Shown: piece after piece, positions 14,357 to 19,539 of the stretch
How the letters are laid out: every line of letters starts with the position of its first letter
How positions within the stretch are numbered: the first letter of the stretch is position 1
DNA from: JANOGU01 sp964499865
GTDB lineage: Bacteria; Pseudomonadota; Alphaproteobacteria; Rhodobacterales; Rhodobacteraceae
Length of the DNA: 19,539 nt
Direction: 5' to 3'
NCBI GenBank assembly: GCA_964499865.1
Contig: CAZCPY010000054.1
Coordinates: forward strand, 1-19,539
Made by a program: the position numbers and the translations under genes
Notes under the pieces: generated by a model
Told to the model about the DNA's origin: nothing
What the model saw: the letters and a program-made list of their open reading frames with translations, nothing else
The model's database searches: none

Positions 14357-14935
14357 CTACAGACGCTCCATCTCGCGGCCTACCCGGGCGAGGAATGCCG
14401 CCCGATCCCCAACGCTGGCACGGTTCATGTCGTACAGCGCAAGATACCGCAATGTCGCGGGCCTGCACAGGAATCGGAACGTCCGCGTGGCGATTTTCCG
14501 CGGCGGGTCACCCGCCAGCCACGACCTTGCCCATGTGCCGCCGTAGGTGGTGACGAAGGCGACCTTGCGGATATGCGTCAGCGAGGGCGCCACCTGCCCC
14601 GCCTGCATGCGGAACGACACGCCGGGCAGGAAGACGCGGTCGAAGTATCCCTTCAGGATCGCGGGCCAGCCGTAGTTCCAGACCGGCGCCACCACCACCA
14701 GCCCCTGCGCGGCGCGCAGGCGTGCCACGTGACCGGCCACGGGTCCGAGGTTGTCGGGGATGCTGTGGTAGGCCCGCCGCTCCGCCGCCGTCATCACCGG
14801 GTCGAACCCCTCGGCATGAAGGTCGCACAGATCGACCTCCCACCCCCGCGCCTCCAGCCGCGCCACCACCCCGGCCTTCAGCGCCGCCGAAAAGCTCTCG
14901 GGCACCGGATGGGCATGCAGGACCAGAACCCTCAT
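14357..14935 (-). CDS. Flavodoxin-fold NAD(P)H:quinone-type oxidoreductase, paralogue 2
   Basis: 192 residues, same family as its downstream neighbour. VLVLHAHPVPESFSAALK (3-20) forms the flavin phosphate loop, and PVWNYGWPAILKGYFDRVFLPGVSF begins at residue 84, as in paralogue 1. Where paralogue 1 has PTWWYG this copy has PVWNYG, a difference at the flavin/substrate face that may mean different acceptors. It ends in TAG, and only 1 bp separates it from paralogue 1, so coupled translation is likely. The region upstream holds a GC-rich repeat with two stem-loops, so its expression may be lower than or separate from the FAD oxidoreductase and transporter genes. A weak AAGATGAAG sequence could serve as ribosome-binding site. 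It is the usual size for the family. Confidence 0.9.
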   Translation of the reverse strand: MRVLVLHAHPVPESFSAALKAGVVARLEARGWEVDLCDLHAEGFDPVMTAAERRAYHSIPDNLGPVAGHVARLRAAQGLVVVAPVWNYGWPAILKGYFDRVFLPGVSFRMQAGQVAPSLTHIRKVAFVTTYGGTWARSWLAGDPPRKIATRTFRFLCRPATLRYLALYDMNRASVGDRAAFLARVGREMERL

Positions 14936-14940
14936 GCGGC

Positions 14941-15013
14941 TTCATCTTGGCTCAAATACCCCGGGGGTGCGGGGGCAGAGCCCCCGCCGGGGCGCCCGCC
15001 GCCAGGCGGGCGC
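14941..15013. repeat. GC-rich intergenic repeat with two stem-loops
   Basis: Begins TTCATCTTGGCTCAAATACC and runs into CCGGGGGTGCGGGGGCAGAGCCCCC, then a second palindrome. From memory, intergenic blocks with a CATCTTGGCTCAAATAC start and G-run hairpins are common in Rhodobacterales genomes, which would make this a dispersed element; that cannot be shown from one copy. GGGGGC-AGA-GCCCCC (14971-14985) is one perfect 6-bp stem. It fills the 82-bp gap between the FAD oxidoreductase and the flavodoxin pair. Confidence 0.6.
14992..15013 (-). terminator. Strong stem-loop just after the FAD oxidoreductase gene
   Basis: GCGCCCGCC-GCCA-GGCGGGCGC is a perfect 9-bp, all G/C stem with a 4-nt loop, starting 4 bp beyond the stop codon. 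No U tract follows on the minus strand, so it may be a pause, a partial terminator or an RNA-stabilising 3' end rather than a full intrinsic terminator. Confidence 0.45.
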
Positions 15014-15017
15014 AACC

Positions 15018-16409
15018 TCACGGCCGCCGCATCCCGGCATAGTCATACATGCGCGCATAGTCCCAGTCCGGCCGGTCCCAGGAGATCATCTTGCCGGGGT
15101 TGAGCAGGCCCTTGGGGTCGGCCTCGCGTTTCAGCGCCAGCTGGCCCGGATCGGCCGACTGCCGCCCGCCTTCCTCCAGCGTGTAGCGGTGCGGGTTGAA
15201 GATGTGGACCCCGGCCGCCTCGTGCGCGGCCACGATCGCGTCGAGCCGCGCCTCGGTGGTGAAGCGCACGAGGCTCAGGCCCGCATAGATCGGCTGCGAC
15301 CGGTCGCGCATGAATTCCAGGTGCTGGATCACCTCGCCCGGGAAGGCCGCACGGATCGCCTCGATCTTCGCCAGCATGTCGGGCCCGGCATAGAGCGCCT
15401 GCAGGTAGGTGATGGCCGGGTCCGCCTTCAGCGCGCGCAGCGTGGTGTGGTTCCAGCCGTATTCGAACACCGGCCCCGGCTCGCGCGGCCATCTGGTCTC
15501 GTCGCTGCGGTAGATGACGCGCGCGCCGGGATGGCGCGCGGTGAAGGTCAGGAAGCCGTCCATCGCATGCGGCGCGATCATCAGGCCGACCAGCGTGTCG
15601 CCCGCCTCCACATGCGGGGCGACCCTCGCAAACCAGGCCTTCGTCGTCGGCGGCTCGTAGACCGAGATCAGCTTCTTCAGGATGCCGTCCTCGCAGCCGA
15701 GGTCGCGGCCATAGGCCGCTGCCTGCGGGAAGTCCGGGAAGGTCACGAAGACGTCCACCCAGTCATGGGCGGGCGCCAGCGGCAGCTCGATCTCGGTGAT
15801 GACCCCGTTGGTGCCATAGGCGTGCGACACGCGGTGCAGCGCCTCGCCGCGGAACTCGAGCACGCGCGGGACCGCCTCGCAGGTCGCCACGCGCAGGCGG
15901 ATGATGTTGCCCAGATCGCGCAGCACGCCCCAGGTGCAGGACCCGATCCCCCCCGAGCCGCCCCCGATGAAGCCGCCGATGGTGGCGGTCGTGTGGGTCG
16001 AGGGGTGCATGCGCAGTTCCTGCCCGGAGATCGTGCGCAGGTGGTGGTCAAGGTCCCTGATCAGGCAGCCGGGCTGCACCACGCAGGAGCCGGGGCCGAC
16101 CTTCACCACCCGGTCGAGATGGCGCATGTGCAGCACCACGCCGCCCGCCATCGGCATCGCCTGCCCGTAGTTCCCCGTTCCCGCCCCCCGCACCGTCACC
16201 GGCACGTCATGCGCATGGGCCGCGGCGAGGGCCTCGATCACCTCGGCCTCCGACCGCGGGGACACCACGAGGTCGGCCGTCAGGTGGTCCATGCGGGCCT
16301 TCAGCACCGGGGAATACCAGAAGAAATCCCGGCTCTTGGCCTTCACCGAGACGGGGTTGTCGTCCACTTCCAGATGCGCCACCGCCGCCCGGAAACCTTT
16401 CAGGTCCAT
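15018..16409 (-). CDS. FAD-binding oxidoreductase (PCMH/VAO type, GlcD-like)
   Basis: 463 residues. The PCMH-type FAD-binding domain covers about 45-215: TADLVVSPRSEAEVIEAL, VRGAGTGNYGQAMP (73-86, the pyrophosphate loop), VQPGCLIRDLDHHL, and the glycine-rich TIGGFIGGGSGGIG (143-156). The C-terminal cap ends with DPKGLLNPGKM (431-441), typical of GlcD and vanillyl-alcohol-oxidase relatives. Such enzymes oxidise hydroxyacids, alcohols or amines and pass electrons to oxygen or a carrier; no obvious histidine for covalent FAD is seen at the usual loop. The substrate is unknown. The start at 16409 overlaps the upstream amidohydrolase by 10 bp, so the two are translationally linked and probably act on the same compound. 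No signal peptide, so cytoplasmic. Confidence 0.9.
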   Translation of the reverse strand: MDLKGFRAAVAHLEVDDNPVSVKAKSRDFFWYSPVLKARMDHLTADLVVSPRSEAEVIEALAAAHAHDVPVTVRGAGTGNYGQAMPMAGGVVLHMRHLDRVVKVGPGSCVVQPGCLIRDLDHHLRTISGQELRMHPSTHTTATIGGFIGGGSGGIGSCTWGVLRDLGNIIRLRVATCEAVPRVLEFRGEALHRVSHAYGTNGVITEIELPLAPAHDWVDVFVTFPDFPQAAAYGRDLGCEDGILKKLISVYEPPTTKAWFARVAPHVEAGDTLVGLMIAPHAMDGFLTFTARHPGARVIYRSDETRWPREPGPVFEYGWNHTTLRALKADPAITYLQALYAGPDMLAKIEAIRAAFPGEVIQHLEFMRDRSQPIYAGLSLVRFTTEARLDAIVAAHEAAGVHIFNPHRYTLEEGGRQSADPGQLALKREADPKGLLNPGKMISWDRPDWDYARMYDYAGMRRP

Positions 16410-17623
16410 GATGCCCCCATCAGGTGGTCGAGTTCAGCATAGTCCGGCAGGGTGCGGTCGATCACCCTGCCCGCGCGGATCACGATGCGGTCCGCCTCGG
16501 GGCGCGACAGCACCTCGGACCAGTCGCGGCCGCGGAAGATCACCAGATCGTCGCCATAGGCGGGCGGCGCGAAGCCGCAGGCCTTCGCCGGGTTGGCCAG
16601 CACCGCCTGCACCCAGTCGGGGCGGGAATGGTCCAGATGGCCGATCCGCGTCGCCTCGCGCAGCACTTCCGCCATGTCCATGTCGCCATAGGCATAGAAC
16701 GGATCGCGCGTGTTGTCGGAGGCAAAGCTCACGTTGATGCCGCGCGCCGCCATCTCGTGCACCAGCGTCACCCCGCGCCTGCGCGGCGTGCGGCCCGCCT
16801 GGCGGTCCTGCAGGTAGAGGTTGCACATCGGCAGGCTGACGACATGCAGCCCCGCCTTCGCCACCAGGTCCAGCGTCTCCAGCGCCGCGCCTTCGTCCAT
16901 TGCCGAGACCGAACAGCAGTGGCCAACCACCACGGGGGCGGAAAAGCCTGTGGCCAGAACCTCTTCCGCGACGATCCTCAGGCAGTTCACCTCCGCGTCC
17001 ATGGTCTCGTCGACATGCAGGTCGACGGGCAGGCCGCGGTCCTCGGCCATCCTGAGGACCAGCCGGATACGGTCGCGGATGTCGGGCATCGGATAGGGCA
17101 CCATGCCCAGCACGCCGCCCACCTCGGCCACAAGGTCGGCGGTGGCGCGGAAGGGGCCGTCGGCCGCCACACCCTCGGCCCCCACCAGACAGACCGCCTG
17201 CAGGTCGATCCTGCCGCGCCATTCGGCCCGCATCTCGGCGAAGACCCCGAAGGAAACCGCATCCTGCGGCGGGATGCTGTCCAGATGCGTGCGGATCGCC
17301 CGCGTGCCATGCGCAAAGGCGCAGCGCAGCGAGAAGTCCATCCGCGCCCGCACGTCTGCGGCCCGCCAGTGCGCGTCGCGGTCGGCGCCGACGGCCGCCA
17401 GCGCGCCGAAGAACGTCCCGTCCGGGTTCGGTGACCGCGGCCAGATATGCCCCTTGTCCAGATGCGTGTGCATGTCGACGAAGGCGGGCAGGACGAGGCA
17501 GCCCCGCAGGTCCACCTCCACCCCCTGCCCGAAGGCGTGCCGCACCAGCCCCCCCGCCTGCCCCAGAAGGCAGGCCGGGACGGTCGCGTTGACAAAGCGC
17601 CAGGGGCCGGGCGGCAGGATCAT
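16400..17623 (-). CDS. CodA-like amidohydrolase with altered substrate pocket
   Basis: 407 residues, amidohydrolase superfamily, cytosine-deaminase branch. The metal and catalytic set has the same spacing as E. coli CodA: H52 and H54 in DMHTHLDKGH, H203 and E206 in DLHVDE, H235 in VGHCCS and D303 in FASDNTRDPF. The TIM-barrel ends are closed by a small beta domain (N-terminal 1-48, and C-terminal LVIFRGRDWSEVLSRPEADRIVIRAGRVIDR). Residues that shape cytosine binding in E. coli differ: the Q156 position (PQEG) reads A149 (GAEG), D314 is N304 and W319 is F309. It is therefore probably a deaminase or amide hydrolase for another nitrogen-containing ring (inference). The ATG at 17623 overlaps the permease stop by 4 bp (ATGA), a strong sign of a transporter-enzyme operon. 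Commonly annotated as cytosine deaminase or amidohydrolase. Confidence 0.88.
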   Translation of the reverse strand: MILPPGPWRFVNATVPACLLGQAGGLVRHAFGQGVEVDLRGCLVLPAFVDMHTHLDKGHIWPRSPNPDGTFFGALAAVGADRDAHWRAADVRARMDFSLRCAFAHGTRAIRTHLDSIPPQDAVSFGVFAEMRAEWRGRIDLQAVCLVGAEGVAADGPFRATADLVAEVGGVLGMVPYPMPDIRDRIRLVLRMAEDRGLPVDLHVDETMDAEVNCLRIVAEEVLATGFSAPVVVGHCCSVSAMDEGAALETLDLVAKAGLHVVSLPMCNLYLQDRQAGRTPRRRGVTLVHEMAARGINVSFASDNTRDPFYAYGDMDMAEVLREATRIGHLDHSRPDWVQAVLANPAKACGFAPPAYGDDLVIFRGRDWSEVLSRPEADRIVIRAGRVIDRTLPDYAELDHLMGASWT

Positions 17624-18486
17624 TCGCGTTTCACCGCCGATTCGTGCCACTTGCGCAGAGCCATGTGGCTCAGGAACGACAGGCTCGCGAAGATCACCAC
17701 CCCCATGACGGCGATCAGCAAGAGCGCCGCGAACATCCGGGGGATGTTCAGCCGATACCCGGCCTCGAGGATGCGGAAGGCAAGCCCCGAGCCGATGCCG
17801 CCCGTGCCCGCCACATATTCCGCGACAATCGCCCCGATCAGCGCCAGCCCGCCGGCGATGCGCAGGCCGCCGAGGAAATAGGGCAAGGCGGACGGCAGTT
17901 GCAGGTAGCGCAGCCGCTGCCAGCGCGTCGCGCCGTAGATGCGGAACAGGTCGCGCAGGTTGTGGTCGGTGGAGTTCAGCCCCAGCGTGGTGTTCGACAG
18001 GATCGGGAAGAAGGCGACGATCCAGGCACAAAGAAGCAAACCGACCGTCCGGTTTTCCACATAGATGAAGATCAGGGGCGCGATCGAGACCACCGGCGTG
18101 ACCTGCAGGATCACGGCATAGGGGTAGAAGCTGAGTTCGGCAAAGCGGCTCTGGTTGAACAGGACCGCCAGCCCCACGCCGCCCGCCACCGCCACCGCCA
18201 GCGCCATCAGCGTGATCCGCAGCGTGACCAGCATCGCCTCGAACAGCATCGCCCAGTCCTTGACCAGCGTCTCGACCACGCGGCCGGGGCCGGGCAGCAG
18301 ATAGGGGGGGATCTCGTTCCAGACGACCAGACGGTCCCACAGGATGACGATGGCGGCGAAGACCACGGCCGGCAGCACCCAGCGCGCCACCCGGTCGATC
18401 CGCAGGGCGCGCGCGCGGCGGGCCTCGGCGGCATCGACCTCGGCCTCGGTGGTCAGGCGGGCGGGCGCGTCCTCGGCGAGGCTCAT
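17620..18486 (-). CDS. ABC transporter permease (SsuC/TauC/ThiX type)
   Basis: 288 residues, inner-membrane subunit of an importer of the nitrate/sulfonate/pyrimidine-precursor group. A hydrophilic N-terminus (1-34) precedes about six membrane segments, from WVLPAVVFAAIVILW (about 36-50) to LLLIAVMGVVIFASLSFLS. The EAA-like coupling loop is RIYGATRWQRLRYLQLPSALPYFLGGLR, which contacts the ATPase. The ATG at 18486 (MSLAED) is chosen because sequence upstream of it runs back into the palindromes at 18504-18549; an AAGGGG sequence lies about 8 bp upstream. It lies 70 bp after the ATPase gene and overlaps the amidohydrolase start by 4 bp. Permeases of this type usually act as homodimers; no second permease gene is visible. 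Confidence 0.93.
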   Translation of the reverse strand: MSLAEDAPARLTTEAEVDAAEARRARALRIDRVARWVLPAVVFAAIVILWDRLVVWNEIPPYLLPGPGRVVETLVKDWAMLFEAMLVTLRITLMALAVAVAGGVGLAVLFNQSRFAELSFYPYAVILQVTPVVSIAPLIFIYVENRTVGLLLCAWIVAFFPILSNTTLGLNSTDHNLRDLFRIYGATRWQRLRYLQLPSALPYFLGGLRIAGGLALIGAIVAEYVAGTGGIGSGLAFRILEAGYRLNIPRMFAALLLIAVMGVVIFASLSFLSHMALRKWHESAVKRE

Positions 18487-18503
18487 GGCGCGCGCCCCTT
18501 GCC

Positions 18504-18549
18504 GCAAATTCCTTCGAAGGAATTTGCAAGTTTCTTCAAGGAAACTTGC
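18504..18549. repeat. Two overlapping 24-bp palindromes between ATPase and permease genes
   Basis: 18504-18527 is a perfect palindrome with half-site GCAAATTCCTTC and centre TTCGAA. 18526-18549 is a second, near-perfect one (half-site GCAAGTTTCTTC, 9-bp outer arms GCAAGTTTC/GAAACTTGC, two central mismatches) that shares the GC at 18526-18527. The centres are 22 bp apart. The block is far more AT-rich than its surroundings and begins 7 bp past the ATPase stop codon. It may be a dispersed repeat, a pair of mRNA hairpins, or a double operator. Confidence 0.85.
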
Positions 18550-18556
18550 GCGCCCC

Positions 18557-19348
18557 TCATGCCGCATCCCCCATCGCCGCATGCAGCGCGCGGGACGCCA
18601 CCTGGCACTGCGCGGCATAGTCGGCCGAGGTGCGGAAATCCTCGCCGCGGGGATAGGGGGCGGTGACCAGCAGTTCCTCCACCACCCGGCCCGGGCGCGG
18701 GGCCATCACGATGATGCGGTCCGACAGGAACACGCTTTCAAACACCGAATGGGTCACGAAGATCACCGTGCAGCCGATCTTTTCCCGCAAACTTAGAAGG
18801 TCGGTGTTCAGCCGGTGGCGGGTGATCTCGTCAAGTGCCGCGAAGGGCTCGTCCATCAGGATCAGCGCGGGGTTCGTCACCAGCGCGCGGGCGATGGAGA
18901 CGCGCATCTTCATGCCGCCCGACAGCTCGCGCGAATGGCTGTCGGCAAAGGCGGCCAGGCCGACGAGGTCCAGCGCCTGCATCACCTGGTCGCGCACCTC
19001 GGCGAAGGCGTGGCCCTTCAGGCGGAACGGCAGCCAGACGTTCTGCGCCACCGTCGCCCAGGGCATCAGCGTGGGTTCCTGGAACACCACGCCCAGATCG
19101 GCCCGGCCGCCGTCCCACAGGATGCGGCCCGAGGTCACCGGCATCAGCCCCGCGATCAGCCGCAGGGCGGTGGACTTGCCGCAGCCCGACGGCCCGAGCA
19201 GCGAGACGAAATCGCCCTGGTGCACGGCCAGGTTCATGTCGCGCAGGGCCTGCACGCCGCCCGAGAAGGTCTTGGCGACATGGCTCATCGTCAGCACCCG
19301 GGGGCGCTGGCCCAGGGCGGCGATGGGGCGGCGGATCAGGTCGGACAT
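18557..19348 (-). CDS. ABC transporter ATP-binding protein (SsuB/TauB/ThiZ type)
   Basis: 263 residues, the energy-coupling subunit of the importer. Walker A GPSGCGKST at 52-60, Q-loop Q90 in VVFQEPTLMPW, signature LSGGMKMR at 142-149, Walker B LILMDE at 162-167 with E167, D-loop FAALD, and H-loop H200 in FVTHS are all intact. The MPW and MRVSIARAL forms are typical of nitrate/taurine/thiamine-precursor ATPases. The start is uncertain: the ATG at 19348 is used, but an in-frame TTG at 19360 would add four residues, and neither has a clear ribosome-binding site. The gene begins 52 bp after the substrate-binding-protein gene, across a strong stem-loop at 19364-19391, and is followed by paired palindromes before the permease. 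Confidence 0.95.
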   Translation of the reverse strand: MSDLIRRPIAALGQRPRVLTMSHVAKTFSGGVQALRDMNLAVHQGDFVSLLGPSGCGKSTALRLIAGLMPVTSGRILWDGGRADLGVVFQEPTLMPWATVAQNVWLPFRLKGHAFAEVRDQVMQALDLVGLAAFADSHSRELSGGMKMRVSIARALVTNPALILMDEPFAALDEITRHRLNTDLLSLREKIGCTVIFVTHSVFESVFLSDRIIVMAPRPGRVVEELLVTAPYPRGEDFRTSADYAAQCQVASRALHAAMGDAA

Positions 19349-19363
19349 GGGTGCGTGCAAGGT

Positions 19364-19391
19364 GCCGGGCGGGCGGGCAGGCCCGCCCGGC
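19364..19391 (-). terminator. Stem-loop between substrate-binding protein and ATPase genes
   Basis: Perfect 11-bp inverted repeat GCCGGGCGGGC / GCCCGCCCGGC with a 6-nt loop (19375-19380), 9 bp beyond the stop codon of the substrate-binding protein. There is no U tract. Hairpins in this position commonly protect the upstream message and reduce expression of the membrane parts, giving excess binding protein; that role is inferred. Confidence 0.55.
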
Positions 19392-19400
19392 AGGATCAGG

Positions 19401-19539
19401 TCAGTTGGCAGGCTTGAGGTCCATCCCCACGCCCTTGCCGACGAAAGAGGTGTTGATCGTGCCTTTCCAGTCGATGGCGCCGTCGACCACGCCCGCCTCG
19501 ACCATCTTGTCGAAGAAGCCCTTCACCGCATCCTCGGTC
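19401..19539 (-). CDS. ABC transporter substrate-binding protein, C-terminal 45 residues only
   Basis: Only the last 45 codons and the TGA stop are in the window; the start lies beyond the right edge. The visible end reads TEDAVKGFFDKMVEAGVVDG, then AIDWKGTINTSFVGKGVG and MDLKPAN. The arrangement of a late helix with a VEAG turn and a final FVxKGxGxDL segment resembles NMT1/THI5-like periplasmic binding proteins (nitrate, sulfonate, taurine and pyrimidine-precursor importers). Position directly before the ATPase and permease of that same group is the stronger support. Being first of the visible genes, and followed by a stem-loop, it is probably the most highly expressed of the operon. The signal peptide and ligand pocket are outside the window, so the ligand cannot be judged. 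Confidence 0.8.
   Translation of the reverse strand, partial: TEDAVKGFFDKMVEAGVVDGAIDWKGTINTSFVGKGVGMDLKPAN

Noticed and set aside
14934..16442. A 502-codon plus-strand open frame antisense to the FAD oxidoreductase
   Set aside because: It begins inside the GC-rich repeat, lacks any motif, and mirrors an intact PCMH-type FAD enzyme.
16400..18529. A 709-codon minus-strand frame that might suggest a permease-amidohydrolase fusion
   Set aside because: The part upstream of 17623 is the permease gene read in the wrong frame; the permease ends at its own stop overlapping the amidohydrolase start.

Overview
The window comes from a very GC-rich alphaproteobacterial chromosome, most likely a member of the Rhodobacteraceae/Paracoccaceae. 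This rests on the yajC-secD-secF order, a stand-alone FliG-like gene, a sugar-transferase protein with a C-terminal alpha/beta-hydrolase domain of a kind I associate with that group, and GC-rich palindromic intergenic repeats of a Rhodobacterales style. The assignment is inferred from content and style; no rRNA or other phylogenetic marker was compared. I see no tRNA, rRNA, CRISPR array, insertion sequence or phage gene.

Layout. 1-2711 (minus): prfA (release factor 1, cut by the left edge), preceded by a FadB/FadJ-like fusion protein whose predicted catalytic residues are replaced. 2867-8568 (plus): a small DUF442-type sulfurtransferase/phosphatase-like protein, purB, a divergent FliG-family protein, and a 749-residue three-part protein (DXD sugar transferase, Rossmann/methyltransferase-like middle, alpha/beta hydrolase). 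A major facilitator transporter follows on the same strand (8612-9844) and converges on secF. 9849-12837 (minus): yajC-secD-secF, the accessory part of the Sec translocon.

12933-19539 (minus): a compact accessory cluster transcribed toward the left. In order of transcription it holds the end of an ABC substrate-binding protein, its ATPase, its permease, a CodA-like amidohydrolase, a PCMH-type FAD oxidoreductase, two adjacent paralogous flavodoxin-fold NAD(P)H oxidoreductases and a creatininase-family amidohydrolase. Several of these genes overlap or nearly touch, so they are probably one functional unit: import of a small, probably nitrogen-containing compound, then hydrolytic and redox steps. 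The amidohydrolase keeps the CodA metal ligands but lacks the glutamine that recognises cytosine in E. coli CodA, so the substrate is probably not cytosine. This cluster is the best candidate for an undescribed pathway in the window.

Non-coding structure: three strong stem-loops lie in the gaps of the minus-strand cluster (19364-19391, 18504-18549, 14971-15013) and could tune relative expression within the transcript. Two copies of a C-rich palindromic element lie in opposite orientation at 3310-3357 and 6093-6141. There are also a 16-bp tandem repeat next to the first copy and a hexanucleotide repeat inside the three-part gene.
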